Below are positions 1 through 12,439 of a stretch of DNA of 64,000 nucleotides, one piece after another. Position 1 is the first letter of the stretch. Each line of letters begins with the position of its first letter. This DNA comes from Hyaloscypha bicolor E (lineage: Eukaryota > Ascomycota > Leotiomycetes > Helotiales > Hyaloscyphaceae). The position numbers were made by a program, and so were the translations under genes. The notes under the pieces are model-generated. The model was not told where the DNA came from. It saw nothing but the letters and a program-made list of their open reading frames with translations, and searched no databases. The stretch lies in contig NW_020194626.1 of assembly GCF_002865645.1 (NCBI RefSeq), positions 558,001 to 622,000 on the forward strand, in the 5' to 3' direction.

Positions 1-53
1 AACGCCCCATCTTTTGGTCTCCTCTCTCCCATCTATTCAGTCGCACTGTTGAA

Positions 54-1145
54 ATGTCTGAGGCCCTGGATTGCCTTGAGCAAGATGGCACCCACCCCCT
101 CCCAAAAATCCGCCTTTCGTTTCCACACCGCCTCAACTGCTTCATCCGCCTCTGGATTTTCAAAATTCTAGTAGCTATTGTTGTTGCAGTTGACCGGCTT
201 CTTCACCCACCACCACCGTCTCTACGTCCTACGCTCATAAAGCACTATCCATGTCGGTCAGTCCTCCAAACAAGGGTTTTCTTCCCACCAAACTACATAC
301 CCGGAGAGGTACTTCCGTTGTATCTAAATATCCACGGTGGCGGCTTCGCGGTCTGCGATCCTCAACACGACGACGCGTTTTGCATCATGTGGGCGAAGCG
401 TACGGGGATGCTAATCGTATCTCTCGACTACCGCAAAGCCCCCCTTCACCCATATCCTACGGCAGTCTACGACATTGCTGCCCTTGCCAACGCTGTGCTT
501 GCCGACTCTAGCCTGCCTATTGACAATTCTAAGGTCGTGATCGGAGGCTTCAGCGCAGGCGGAAATCTGGCGCTATGTGCTAGCCAGCTACCCGGCTTGA
601 AGGGCAAAATCAAGGCAGCGTTGACCTTCTACCCAATTGTAGATTGGAGTCACCCTCCTAATGAGAAGCTGGCTATGCGTCCTTACAAAGGGGGGCCGAA
701 AGACTCGCTTGAGTTCTCGAGCTACTGGTTTGATTGGGGATATGTCGCTCCAGGCCAAAACCGCCGCGATCCGCTTCTCAGTCCCTGCTATGCTAAAAAG
801 GAGGATCTCCCGCCCTGGATCTATGTTATCGGCGCCCAGTGGGATATGTTGAGGCTGGAGAGCCAAGAGATGATTCATGAGCTCGCGGGATTAAAGGGTA
901 AAGAGGATCACGAACAGGATTTCGAATCAGGGACGTACAAGTGGACGCTGGCGAGGGGTTGCTCCCATGGATTCACGCACCATTTCGGGCATAAAGCGGA
1001 GAAGAGGGCGAAGAGGGAGCAGAAGTGCAAACCTATTTACGATGAAGCCCATAAATGGCTGAAGATAGCACTGGCGGAACAAGATTGTGAGATATCATTT
1101 GAACAGATTATAAGAGAGCGTCCACTGATTTTATCCAAGCTATAG
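54..1145 (+). CDS. alpha/beta hydrolase, hormone-sensitive-lipase type (esterase/lipase)
   Basis: Single-exon gene of 363 residues. The oxyanion-hole motif HGGGF lies at residues 94-98 and the nucleophile elbow GFSAGG at 165-170 (Ser167). Asp264 (in AQWDML) and His305 (in CSHGF) complete a Ser-Asp-His triad, so all catalytic residues of the HSL/alpha-beta-hydrolase-3 family are present. A hydrophobic stretch near residues 33-46 could be a membrane anchor, so it may act at the ER or on lipid droplets. The family hydrolyses short- to medium-chain esters, and in fungi also acetylated secondary metabolites; the substrate cannot be told from sequence. The start is the first ATG of the open frame and lies only 53 bases from the window edge, so an upstream exon cannot be excluded. 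Confidence 0.85.
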   Translation: MSEALDCLEQDGTHPLPKIRLSFPHRLNCFIRLWIFKILVAIVVAVDRLLHPPPPSLRPTLIKHYPCRSVLQTRVFFPPNYIPGEVLPLYLNIHGGGFAVCDPQHDDAFCIMWAKRTGMLIVSLDYRKAPLHPYPTAVYDIAALANAVLADSSLPIDNSKVVIGGFSAGGNLALCASQLPGLKGKIKAALTFYPIVDWSHPPNEKLAMRPYKGGPKDSLEFSSYWFDWGYVAPGQNRRDPLLSPCYAKKEDLPPWIYVIGAQWDMLRLESQEMIHELAGLKGKEDHEQDFESGTYKWTLARGCSHGFTHHFGHKAEKRAKREQKCKPIYDEAHKWLKIALAEQDCEISFEQIIRERPLILSKL

Positions 1146-1483
1146 AGAAGTCAAAGCAATTAATGGCGTGAGGCATGTATGGTAGAAAGAGTCGTGGTGG
1201 TAGGAAAGCGGAAGATCTTGCAATGGAACTTATGTATGGAATCTTAAGAACTCAAAATCTAAGTGTTGTTGCAAATGAAAATTTTCAGAGGTAACTTTAA
1301 TATCACTAGCAAATTTTTTTAATCTAGATTGTTGCGAGGAATCTAGACAGGTGAGATAGAGAAACTACTTGTGTCGAAATTGACGTACAAATTTGCCCCT
1401 TGCAGTAATCCCATTTCGTCAAGTCCATAACAATAGTTTATAGAAACATCGGGATAGAGCGAGCCTAGGCTCCTAACATAATC
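1146..1483. other. intergenic, convergent 3' ends
   Basis: This stretch lies between the stop codons of two convergent genes. I see no open frame or repeat in it. It presumably holds the 3' UTRs and polyadenylation signals. Confidence 0.5.
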
Positions 1484-3098
1484 TTAGAAATACGTCCTCA
1501 CGACATCCTGTCCCGCCCTAATCGCATATTCCACTAGCTCAAACTTATTGAACCCGCTCGCATAATACGTATTCCTCGTACCCTGCAAATCCTCAAACTT
1601 CTTGTAGAAGCCCATCGCCAGCTGCTCCTCGTCAAAGTGCGGAAAATAATCATTCTCCTGGAAAGCCAATATATCAGCATCAGTAATAAGCACGGCTACC
1701 GATGTTACATTCCTAGGATCTTTGTTGAGCTTTGAGAGGGTGTTTTTGAGGCGGGGGTAGGCTTGTGCTTTGGTCAAGTTGCCACGATAGGGACCCCATG
1801 ACGATGTGATGGCTATTTCTAGGTCTTTGTGCAGTTTTACCACTACTACTGGCTCGCCTGTAGGATCGGGAGGTAGCATCGGGTGAGAGCTTGCGGCACC
1901 GAAGGTCATTGCGTGTGGTGTCTTCATTTGCACCGCAGCGGAATAGAACGAGTGGGTGCCTACTGGAGCAAAGACTTCGCGCTCGTCCTCGGTGAGATCT
2001 AACCCTGCATACTGGAGAGCAGATAGAGTGGGTGGGAATGCCAATACTACGGCGGAGCATGCTTGAGCACGGATTCGAGGGTTGCTCTCACGTAAGCTGT
2101 GATACGTGATCATTGGATGGTTGCCGCTTCGATCTATCTTTGCGATTGAAGTGCTAAGATAGATCGGACCCGAGATAGACTTGTCTGCGTATCGAGAAAG
2201 CACCTTGTGGAAATCTAATTGCGTTTAGTAAGCCCCCTGTTTGGGACCCCCATAGATTCCATCAAATACTCACCAGCAATATGTACCTCCGTTCCCTGTT
2301 GCACTTTCAGCAGTGCCATGGTAACGTCCGGTGTCAAGTATTGGAGCATGTAAATCTAAATACAATTAGCAACAAGTGAAGAAATAATTTTTGACCGCTC
2401 ACAATTGGCACCTGCCTATAATCTCCATATCCATACGCTACCATAGTCTGTATAAACAAGACCTGAAGCACAGTATACTTGTTCCTTGCCAGCCAGGCTG
2501 CCGTCGTTACGGTGAGTTCTTCTGGGATTCCATGCTAAGACTAAATCAGTTCGGGCTATTAAATACTATCGGAAAGAGCTTACTCGGTAGTTTGCGGCTG
2601 TGTTGTGGAGGTACAAATCCTTGTTCCACCAATCTATGTATCTCCCAACTTCCTGCATGAACAGAGGGGTAAACCCCGGAGGTGGGGCTGACTTTGGCCA
2701 AATTTCCCCACTCGTTGTATTGTACTGATATTTGTCCCCAGATATGAACGGAACAGAAGCCATGCCAGTCTCAACAATCATTTTGATAGATTCTCTATAG
2801 GTTGGTGGTGTGAAGATTAAGGCTCCAAGCGGACTAAACCCTCCACTTAATCGCACGAAATTAGTTATAAACCACAACTTCGCATGAAGAAGACCCACTC
2901 TTGATAAACTGCTTGGCATTTCCCACCGACTGCGTCTTGTTTGTCAAAGGTAACGGTCCGCCTTCCTTTCAACTCGAGCTCAGCGGCCGTGGTCAATCCA
3001 GCGGGACCGGCCCCAACAATACAAACCGGGAGCTCGTTTGGATCTTCAAGAGCGAAAAGACCCAAGGCTAGTATGATCTTTTTGATGATATCCTTCAT
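1484..3098 (-). CDS. FAD-dependent amine-oxidoreductase-like protein (five exons, 468 aa)
   Basis: Five exons join in phase on the minus strand: 3098-2899, 2845-2584, 2534-2403, 2355-2274 and 2214-1484. All introns are GT..AG and short (49-58 bp). The N-terminus has a hydrophobic leader of about 17 residues that may be a signal peptide. A dinucleotide-binding motif follows (VGAGPAG, residues 28-34), then an acidic ribose-binding position near residue 52 and a GGK turn, as in NAD_binding_8/amine-oxidase flavoproteins. The remainder resembles the fungal family that includes beta-cyclopiazonate dehydrogenase, so an oxidation in specialised metabolism or amine turnover is possible. No other biosynthetic gene sits beside it. 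It is convergent with the upstream hydrolase. The family call is good; the substrate is unknown. Confidence 0.78.
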
Positions 3099-4554
3099 GG
3101 TGTCACTTTACTGAAGTATGTTTGGTAAGAGCTGCTTCCAAAGAATTCAGTGATGAAGGGAGTACTGATGATGTTCTGTGGGGCATCAATAATTGGGAAA
3201 TAACGAGATTGGGGTTATCATCTCATCTGAAGGATGCGACTTGCATGCGACAGAGTTTTAGATGCCAAGAATCTTTCTGGTCGGGACCACCTGAGCGGTG
3301 GGCTTAGAAATATCCGACCGAGCTTGGCATGCGCGCCGCTTCGCCAAATGTCAAGTAGACATAAGACTAGGACATTTTGAGCATTTTTTCTATTAATCGA
3401 CTTGCACATACACAGCCGCTTATTCATGCAGCTTCTTTTATGTAAGATTAACAAAGATTGCTTGTTTCTTATTATTATCATGCAGCGCTAGCAATGCTAT
3501 GCAGCCACCAAGACTCGCCACACTTCGTGACATGTCTCACCGGACGAAGTGATAGCCTTTTTTGCACCGATACCCAGTAATACGTACTAATATATAATAA
3601 TACGGCGTATTGCGGCCAGTACACTGATTACACGTGCATGACCTTCGCGTGACCCGCCCTTCTTACGAACTTCCAAAACGCCCCTAAATGTCACGAGCGC
3701 GTCACGTGCAATGTAAGGCTGAAATATTCAAAGATTAGTTCTTCTAAAATTAAAAGGTAGTATAATTTATGCTCAAGTCAAGTATAATATAACTAGATTT
3801 ACTTTCTTCTTTATTTTCTTAAATGCCTTTTTTACTTTTTATATAACTTAAATTAAACTATAATTATTCTCCTTTTAATTGCTTTTGGAAGTATAATTAA
3901 AATATAATTATTGAATAGCTTTAGATAAGAACCATTTCTTATATATCTAAAAGCCCTTAGCTAATAAATTCCATTATTAACTACCCTCTTTAATCGCTAG
4001 AACCCCTTTCAGTAATGCGCTAATAAGGTGGCACGGCTAAGTGCCACGAAGTAAGGAATTTAAAAATAAAGATATATCTTCTCCAAGCCAGATATCGCTG
4101 GTCTGTTAGTGCTGACTTCGTAATATTGAGTCACAATCAAGCCTTCGGTCGCTCCGAGACCGGAATATTACCAGACACTAAAAGGGACCCCAAACGTGAT
4201 ATCTAAGACATTTCTTGCAGCATGGGCCTCTCGCCGCTTGAATCGTACTGAAAGAGTTAGTGCCGAGGCAAAGATGCAGATGCCTGGGTGAGAGGAATGG
4301 GATGGTGGTGGTGGTAAAGATGCCCAAGAATTTGGCTGTGATTTGGAATCATAATGCCTTCAAAAGGAAATGCGTGGAAAGTACAGCGAAGGAGGACTCA
4401 GTGTTCGTTATAAAAGTCAAAAACTGCCTCAACTTTCTCGTTACTGTGCCATCACCGTACCAAAATCTCCCAACAAGTCCGAGTCTTTTCACTCTGCGCA
4501 AGCTTCTTGCCCATTCAACACCGAAATACGGTCTCGAGCTCTACGGAGTTATTT
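3099..4554. other. divergent intergenic region with a small AT-rich relic
   Basis: Shared upstream region of the amine-oxidoreductase-like gene (minus) and the desaturase (plus). Positions about 3720-4075 are strongly AT-rich with no open frame, like a short RIP-decayed transposon relic. A perfect 7-bp inverted repeat with a 6-base loop (GTGGCAC/GTGCCAC, 4028-4047) sits at its right edge. A short open frame at 4260-4670 runs into the desaturase leader and is not supported as a gene. Confidence 0.4.
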
Positions 4555-5907
4555 ATGAATCCCGCCGAGAAGAACAGCATGGAAGAGAAAGTTGCTGTTC
4601 ATTCGAAACACATCGATCTTTACGGAAATGTCTTCGACTTACCGGACTTCACCATGAAGCAGATCCATGATGCTATTCCAGCACATTGCTTTCGGCCTTC
4701 GACTCCCAGGAGCCTGGCATACGTTATGCGAGACTACCTGTACCTCGGGAGTCTGATGTATTTCACATATATCTCTGTACCGATGCTATCGTCCGTGTAT
4801 CTTCGCGCAGTATGCTATGGCCTATATACTGTGTTAGCAGGAATGGTAATGACTGGAATCTGGATTCTTGCCCATGAATGCGGCCACGGCGCCTTCAGCA
4901 TCTCCAAAACGCTCAACAATACTATGGGTTTCTTCCTCCATTCGTCTCTCTTAGTACCATACTACAGCTGGAAGATAACGCATTCTCATCATCACAAGGC
5001 GACGGGAGATCTCCAGCGCGATACGGTCTTCGTACCTCATAGCAGAGAGTACTGGGTCAAACACAACCTCGGCCAGGATGCAGATCCATTGACTGTGGGA
5101 CATCTTTCAGAGGATGCGCCGATCATCACCCTATGTCATTGCGTTCTCCATCAACTGTTTGGATGGCCGTGGTATATGCTGGACAACCTCAGTGGTCAGA
5201 AGAGCCAACGAGGGTTTCCGTACTATAGCCACTACTGGTTTGGGAAAGGTAGCGCTATTTTCAAAGCTTCGGAACTTTCGCTGGTCTTGCTCAGCGATGT
5301 GGGAGTTTTGGTGATGACGGGCTTGCTCTACCTGGGTGTTAAGGCCCTTGGATGGTGGACGATGTTGACATTCTACGGTGTTCCATATCTCTGGCTGAAC
5401 CATTGGATAGGTATGCATTATTTATTAGCAGACAGCCTCTTGACAAGGTGCAAGTACTTACTCTGAATAGTCCTCATCACCTTCCTCCAACACACCGACG
5501 GAAGCTTACCTCATTTCACTCACTCCCAGTGGACTTTTGCGAGAGGTGCTGCAGCTACCATCGATCGCGATTTTGGATTTGTCGATACCCACTTCTTCCA
5601 CAACATCGTGGGAACTCATGTGGTCCACCATCTCGTATCCTCCGTTCCGTTCTACCATGCGCAGGAAGCGACAGAAGCGGTCAAGAAAGTGATGGGGAAG
5701 CATTATCATGTAGATAGGGCCACCCCCTTAATGGCTGCCTTCTGGAAAAATCAGCGAGACTGCCAATTTGTGGAGGAGAGTGAGGGTATGGAAGGATCAG
5801 GGGTTTTTATGTTTCGGAATCTCCACGGGAGAGGTGTGAAGCCTCGTGACCTTCGCGTTGGCGAGACCATGACAACTTGGTGCGGTAGTAGCTCTCAAAA
5901 TCTTTAG
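4555..5907 (+). CDS. delta-12-type fatty acid desaturase (two exons, 430 aa)
   Basis: Exons 4555-5410 and 5471-5907 are joined across a 60-bp GT..AG intron in phase 1. The protein has the three histidine boxes of membrane-bound acyl-lipid desaturases: HECGH at residues 107-111, HSHHH at 143-147 and HVVHH at 335-339. Hydrophobic segments lie between them, and an N-terminal VFDLPDFTMKQIHDAIPAHC-type block is typical of fungal oleate delta-12 desaturases. Such enzymes insert the second double bond of linoleate in the ER, using cytochrome b5 as electron donor. The third box is HVVHH rather than the HVAHH I expect in housekeeping enzymes, so a paralogue with altered product (conjugase or acetylenase type) is possible. 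The ATG at 4555 gives the usual N-terminus; an upstream in-frame ATG at 4507 would add 16 unlike residues. Confidence 0.85.
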
Positions 5908-6270
5908 AGTAGACTCCGGACTTTCTTATATAGACTTCCAAAAGCAACTTCTGCCACATTCTCCTACAACTTACAGGCGTTTCAGGCTTCAGCTGCCTGG
6001 AGCTACAGGCCCTAAGTGCCTGTCGCATAAGGATGGCCGCCACGTAATTGAAAGTCTACTGCCCAACGTGTGAGCTTGCGACTTAATTTGACAGCCTATG
6101 CGCGGATATAAGAACTCGCCCTTCTGACTTGAGAGCATTTCCCCTGACCTATGGAGCTTATGCATCGATTTGAGAGCTTTGAGGCTCCATATCTTGGAAA
6201 TTTGAGCGAATACTGACCTCCAATTTAGTGAGCATGCTGAACTAGAAGTACGCGTACTAAATTTTTAAGG
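5908..6270. other. 3' flank of desaturase up to the transposon boundary
   Basis: Mixed-composition DNA without a supported open frame. It ends at the TA dinucleotide (6271-6272) where the large nested mobile element begins. Confidence 0.4.
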
Positions 6271-6272
6271 TA

Positions 6273-6397
6273 CAGCCGCATGCGAAACACCATTTAAAAT
6301 GCGATTTTTTAGCGAGAACTAACAAAACGCGATTTTTGCCGCATCGCGCATTCTACCAAATAATCGAACCGCGAATTGCATCACAACCACGACGTAA
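6273..6397 (+). repeat. left terminal inverted repeat of the mariner-type element
   Basis: Matches the reverse complement of 18604-18728. The first 65 bases differ at only a few positions, and the inner half is weaker but keeps the GCGAATTGC..CACAACCAC block. It is flanked on the outside by TA. Confidence 0.8.
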
Positions 6398-6619
6398 ACG
6401 TACGAAGTAAGTTAATCAGATTATTAGGAAGCATCTATACTAACTTCGTATAAAAGGGTTTTCTACTGCCATGCCTATGCACTTAGTAGCAGACATAGTA
6501 CATCGAATTAAACATGCTTTACGTGGCACCGGCCCTCGACCCTCTAGATAATTTATTCAATAGCTAGCATGTGACTATAATACTATAGTTTAGACTATAT
6601 ATAACTATTAAAGGCATAT

Positions 6620-7187
6620 ATTAGTAAATAAACCAATTAAGGCCTCTTCTAGTAATACTAAGCATATTATTACTCGGAAGATAAAGCAGGCTATAAAGTA
6701 TGTTTTGGATAAAGAGCCCTAGTAATATTAAAACAAGCTTGCCAAATTTTTATATAAAGTCTATAATATTAAGATTAATTAATCTACGGTTTCACGAGCT
6801 TTAAAGAGGATTAAGGTTATAAGAAAGTAATTAAAGGTTATGGCTATATAGAGAAATATAGAACTAAGAACATATTAGTAATATTATCTCTAAGACTTTA
6901 TAGCCTCGTAATTAGTATATATAAACGAATTAGGAAGTAATAAATGAACTAGTAATTAAATATATAGATAAATAGATAAAGGAATTCGTATTCAGGTGAA
7001 ATATTAGTTAAGTAAAAGAAATAGAATATTAGTTTTTCCGGTATATATAATTAATAGATATATTATATCTATAATCTTTAAAGGTACCTATATTAAAGAG
7101 ATCTTTAAGGAGTTTATTATTAAGTAAGTTCTTCTAATAATAATACTATATCCAGGTTCTTAATTAGTTCTAATTATAAATAATACC
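6620..7187 (+). pseudogene. mariner/Tc1 transposase, 5' part (helix-turn-helix and start of DDE domain)
   Basis: Reading through RIP-type stops (CAA/CAG to TAA/TAG) on the plus strand gives a recognisable fungal Tc1/mariner transposase. A helix-turn-helix block with an STVSRALKRIK-like core lies near 6770-6815. An RN..LR..Y.....F block follows near 6855-6905, then a VY(I/V)NES-like block and a GTYIKEIF..FI-like block. The frame stops at 7187, within the block that normally reads V.DNAS. The chromovirus was inserted exactly there, and the gene resumes at 15993. The start codon is uncertain. Confidence 0.75.
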
Positions 7188-7392
7188 TGTAATAGCTAGT
7201 ATAAGAGCATGATTTACTAAGGACAGGATATTAGAAATAGGTATAAAACGAAGCTAAGCCAGAATTACTTAGACGAAATAATACTAAAGGTTAAGGCATC
7301 CTCTCTATTTTGTTTTATAGCTTAGTATTTTCTAATATATAAGATTCTTTAAACTTTAAGCCTTTAACTATTATATTAATCCCGCTATTACA
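7188..7392 (+). repeat. 5' LTR of the chromovirus
   Basis: 205 bp, beginning TGTAATAGC and ending GCTATTACA. It differs from the 3' LTR at about 22 positions by my count; every difference is a transition and none is an indel. Confidence 0.9.
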
Positions 7393-8765
7393 TAATATTA
7401 AGCTTACTTGACTCGGCCTATAGAAGTAATATAATACTACTAGTAAAGAACTCGTATTTATTTTTAGAAAGCAAAGATAGAATATTGCTTTTAATATTTA
7501 ATAACCTCCTCGAACTATAAAGAACTAGAGAGCTTAACTAGAAGTATAACATTCTCTATAATCTAGTTAACCTCGGAGCCTGACTCTTAACTAGAGTAAA
7601 TAATATTTCCCTTCTAGTAATCGGTTCTCTACTAATATAAAAGAAGAAAGATATTATTCTCTATAACCCGATTAATCTCGGAACCTAACCCTTAACTAGA
7701 GTAGATAATATTTCCTTAATACCGACGAGAGTAAAAGAACCGGCCCCTTCTCCTAGTATAGGAAGAATTAGTAATAGTCTACCGATTTAAAATAAGAAAA
7801 GATAATAGTCAGTTTTAGTCTACTAACTTAAAACTAGATAAGATAATAATTAGTTATAATTTACTAATATTAAATAAGAAGAACTTACTTAGTACTTATC
7901 TCTATAGCTAATACCTCTTCTAAAGCTATTATAGACGGCCCGGGGCCAAGTACTACTAATATAGGTATATTAGATAAGAGGCCCTAGTATAATAAAACGG
8001 AGAAGCCGGACTTTAATATTATAAACTCATATTACCGGGAAAGCTATTATAATATTATTCCGGAAAAAGATATTAAGAAATAGCTAGCTAACTTAGAACT
8101 TAAAATTAGTATAAATACTCTAAAAATAAATAAGGCCTAGTAAAGATTACTTATATAGGATAACCTTATTAATAAATACTACCTTATAGCTAATAAATAA
8201 GCGAAATACTACTAGAAATTCTACTTATATATTAATTAATTTACTAAGAAAGTTAATGAACTAGAGGTAATTACTAGTTAATTTCATATAAAGAAAAGAC
8301 TAGTATAAGAAGAAGTAATAAAATAAAGATCCAAATAAGTAGATATTTAGAAATACTATAGATTCCTGTTAGGAGAACTATTTGGGGACTAATATTAAGG
8401 TTTTTTTCTGCTTTTAGTTTATAGTAATTAACTATAGCTTATTAGAATCAAGAATTCTACCCTATTTATAAATAAGAATAATTACTAGATTAATAATTAG
8501 ATATTTAATATAAGAAATAAACTAATATAGAACTTCTTTAAATTTAATAGCAAACTACTAAAAATTACTTATATAATATAACTAATTACTAGAAATACCC
8601 GTAACTTTATTCGTAATTAACTAGAACCTAAATTAGTCGGATAGATTTTAATTACTAAATAGATCTTTAAGATTCTCTAGTAAGCTTATAGTAAAAGCAA
8701 AGAAATAAAGTACTAGGAAATAAAAGAAGTATACTAATACCTGAGATAAAAGAATAAGCTATTTC

Positions 8766-9025
8766 TGTTACGAGTATAAGATCTAGGGCCTGGAAGGCGT
8801 GATTAGACTGTCTCTATTTCGATGATTCAAAGCTAAAGAGAGAAAAGGATCCCGAAGGAGCCTCGGATCTAAATAATCGCAAGCTATATACGGGCCTACA
8901 TGCTAGCTTAAGCTCGGGGTCACGTGCAACGATCAGGTAACTACAGATATCTTGCTCAGATACCAGATGCCTCTCTAGCTCTAGTCTAACCCCTACTAGT
9001 ACCGTATATCGTAACAACCGTAACA
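8766..9025 (+). repeat. solo LTR, second family, copy A
   Basis: 260 bp, starting TGTTACGAG and ending ACCGTAACA. The flanking duplication is ATTTC (8761-8765 and 9026-9030). It is clearly less AT-rich than its surroundings, so it arrived after most of the RIP decay. No internal region is attached, which is the mark of LTR-LTR recombination. Confidence 0.88.
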
Positions 9026-9140
9026 ATTTCCGGTATTCTAGATAAAGTTTACTTATTTAATAATAAAACTGGGAAAGTTACTAGATAACTAATATAATAA
9101 CTTAATAAATAAAATAAATCTCGAGCTATTTAAGAGCTTA

Positions 9141-9400
9141 TATTACGGTTATTACGATATACGGTACTAGTAGGGGTTAGACTAGAGCTAGAGAGGCATC
9201 TGGCATCTGAGCGAGGTATCTGTAGTCACCTGATCGTTGCACGTGACCCCGAGCTTAAGCTAGCACGTGGGCCCGTATATAGCTCGCAATTATTTAGATC
9301 CGAAGCTCCTTCGGGATCCTCTTCTCTCTTTAGCTTTGAATCATTGAAATAGAGATAGTCTAACCACGCCTTCCAGGCCCTAGATCTTGTACTCGTAATA
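9141..9400 (-). repeat. solo LTR, second family, copy B (inverted)
   Basis: 260 bp, in the opposite orientation to copy A. The flanking duplication is GCTTA (9136-9140 and 9401-9405). It differs from copy A mainly by transitions. It lies only 115 bp from copy A, so the pair forms a large inverted repeat. Confidence 0.88.
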
Positions 9401-11089
9401 GCTTAGGTAATAAGAAGTTTAATACTTCTAGGGACCTTACTAAATAGTATATAAAATAAGAGAATAGGCTTCTTTTAATTAAAAATTAGTAATTCTAGGA
9501 AAAATAACTAGTAGAAACTACTTATTATTAAATACTATCTTGAACTAAAAAGTCTACCAGGATTTAAGGAGCTATAGTAACCCTATATCTAATAAATTAA
9601 CCTTAGTAGCTAGTATTCTTATAGCTAAAGAAAGTAGTTTACCGAGAATTTGAGAAGAGACTAGACTAGCCAGAGGGCCTTTATTATTATAGTTATAGAA
9701 AGCCTAAATATATAAAAAGTACCTGTCCTAACTTTAATAAGGTTATATTTATTAAAGAGAATTATTTAGAGAGAGCTAATAATTTAGGAATAAATAATAA
9801 GAATACTAATTCCTATCTATTATCTAATAAGAAATATAATATTAATAAGTCGGGAAAAGTCTAGCTCTAGATATAGAAATAGCCTTTCTAGAATAAGAAC
9901 TTTACTAAGAACCCGTAGATCTCACTTAGCTAATTAGCAGAAACTAGTTTCTTATTAATTATTAAGTATATTAGAAAGATAAAACTATAACTTTCTAGTA
10001 TTTAGTAAATACCGGAATAAATACATATATTTTAATTAACTAAAAATATATTTGCCCTTTAATAAAAGTACTATAAATGCCTTTATATAAACTTAAAACC
10101 CTTATTCTCTTATAAGATTTTAATAAATAATCTAGTAAAGCTATTTAATATCTAGCTATTATAGATCTAGCTATTAATTAGTACTCTCAAACTTAATAAT
10201 ACCTGCTTACTACTAATCTTAACTCTTATAATATAATTCTAGAAAGGAAATAGCTAGTAAAGTATAATATCCTATTAAACTATTAATAGAATTAATTCTA
10301 TTAGCTAGAGAACCATAAGACAAATTAGCTAGACCTTATTTAGAAAATCCGATATTTTAATAAGAAATATTAAAAAGATAACTACTTCGAAAATATTCTA
10401 ACTAGAATCCTAAAAGGAACTAGTAAAACCAGATTCGAGAAGTAAAAGAATATATTTCTTATTTTTTTATAAGACCTTTTTATAAGAAAAGCTAAATATT
10501 AGATAAGAAAGAAAGAGCTAGATCTTAATATTTTTGAAATAGTTAAGCTACTAGACTATCCCTACTATTTTATTAGAGTAATTGCTTTTTAATTAAATAC
10601 TAAAGACTCTAGTAACTTAGTTAGATTAGTTACTATTAATGAGATTAATTATATACTTGAAAAATAAGATTATAAACCAAAGAGATATTTACTATTACCT
10701 ATAGTAATTAGATAACTAATACTATAGCCTGCCGGATACTATACTTAAACTAGTAACCTAATATATTTCCTGGATATAAATAAACCTAATATCCTTAGTA
10801 ATATACTATTTTTTAATTCTAAAGAACTTCGAGAGCTCTAGATATTTCTTTTTATATAGCTATATAATATAACTAGGGCATTTTCTAAGAAAGTAGTAAA
10901 TAAGCTTTCCTAGTCTTAATTCTTTAATTATAAGCTCTATTTTAATAGACTAGATCCCTTAATAAAGATAGCTTATTTTTATAAGATAAGCTCTAGTAAA
11001 CTCGAAAAAATAAGAGAATATTTTATTAAAAACCTAAAAAAGGGTTTTATTAAGCTATTCAAATCCCTCTTTTTATTACTAGTTTTATT

Positions 11090-12030
11090 TATTAAAAAGA
11101 AAAATAATAGCCTATAATTTTATATTAATTATTAATAGCTAAATACTATAATAAAAAAGAACTATTACTTCTTATTATTTATTACTAAGACTCTTAACTA
11201 ATTAGCTAAATTATTAATATTTACTAAATTAGATATTTAATATACTTTTAACCAAATTCGTATAGAACTAGCTTCTATAGTATAGGTAGCTTTTAGGACA
11301 AGATATAAATTATTTAAACTAGTAGTTCTATTATTTAAACTCTATAATAGTCTAGTAATTTTCTAGTAATATATTAATATTATCCTAATAAATTATTTAG
11401 ACAACTTTTATTTAGCCTATATTAATAATATACTAATCTTTTCTAAGAATAAGAAAAAGTATTAATAATATATTAGAATAGTCCTATAGAAGCTCTAGGA
11501 TACCGGATTATAAGTTAATATTTATAAATATAAATTTAAAGTTTCTAAAATAATATTTTTAGGATTTATTATTTCGGATTAAAATATATAGGTAAATCCT
11601 ACTAAAACCTTTATTATTTAAAACTAGTACTAACCTATAATAAAAAGAGAAATATAGTTATTTTTAGGCTTCTATAACTTCTATTATAGGTTTATCTAAG
11701 CCTATAGATATATCTCTTACTCCCTAAACTATCTAACTAAAAAGGATACTTTATCGAAATTTATACTTAATAAAACCTAGCTAGATATTTTTAATTAGCT
11801 TAAAGATCTGCTTTTCTCTGCCTCTATACTTTTCTATTTCAAATATAATAGGGAAACCTGTCTAGAAACTAACTATTCAAATCTAGCTATTACGGGTATA
11901 CTCTCTTAAAAAAGCCCAGAAAACAAATAATAGTACCCGGTTTTATTTTACTCTAAAGCTTTTTAAGAAGCTAAAAGCTACTATAAAGTTTATAATAAGG
12001 AACTTCTTACTATTATCTAAGAATTCCGGG
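11090..12030 (+). pseudogene. chromovirus reverse transcriptase and RNase H relic
   Basis: On the plus strand the reverse transcriptase core is readable through stops: a FNQIRI block near 11240, an AFRTRY block near 11290, and the catalytic YxDD box decayed to YINN at 11418-11429. RNase H follows near 11850-12010, with an ETNYS block (normally ETDAS), a VLFYSKAF block and a KELLTI block. Loss of the catalytic aspartates (GAY to AAY) and many stops mean it is inactive. Confidence 0.8.
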
Positions 12031-12439
12031 AATAATAAATAAAACTAATTAGCTTACCTAATTTTCTAATTATTACTAACTATAAAACTCTCGAGTATTT
12101 CGGTATTAAGAGGCTCTTAAATAAATAATAAATCTAATAAATAAGTTTCTTATTATAATTCTATTACTAGATTATTTATTAACTAAATAAAGATAATACT
12201 ATTACTAATATCTTATTCCGAAAAAACAAGTTTATACTAACCTAGAAATAGGCTAAGGAAGCTAAGAGAACTAGATAAGTTATCCTATTAGACCTAATTC
12301 TTGCTTTTACTAAGATAATAGATATGGCTTATATTCTTACTAAGGTAAAAGAAATAGATAAGCTATTTATTATAATTAAAGTTCTATAAGCTAATTAGAT
12401 AAACCTAGCCCTAGAGAATAAATATAGGAAAGCCCGGGA

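Larger units (their letters stand above)
7950..9760 (+). pseudogene. chromovirus gag relic with a mutated zinc knuckle
   Basis: The gag region is AT-rich, full of stops and split by two solo LTRs (8766-9025 and 9141-9400). At 9685-9726 a CX2CX4HX4C zinc knuckle can still be read, with the first two cysteines and the histidine now tyrosine codons (TGY to TAY, CAY to TAY) and only the last cysteine left. These are the changes RIP produces. No product can be made from it. Confidence 0.65.

Noticed and set aside
8814..9026. 70-codon open frame on the minus strand
   Set aside because: It lies inside solo LTR copy A and only stays open because the LTR is less AT-rich than its surroundings.
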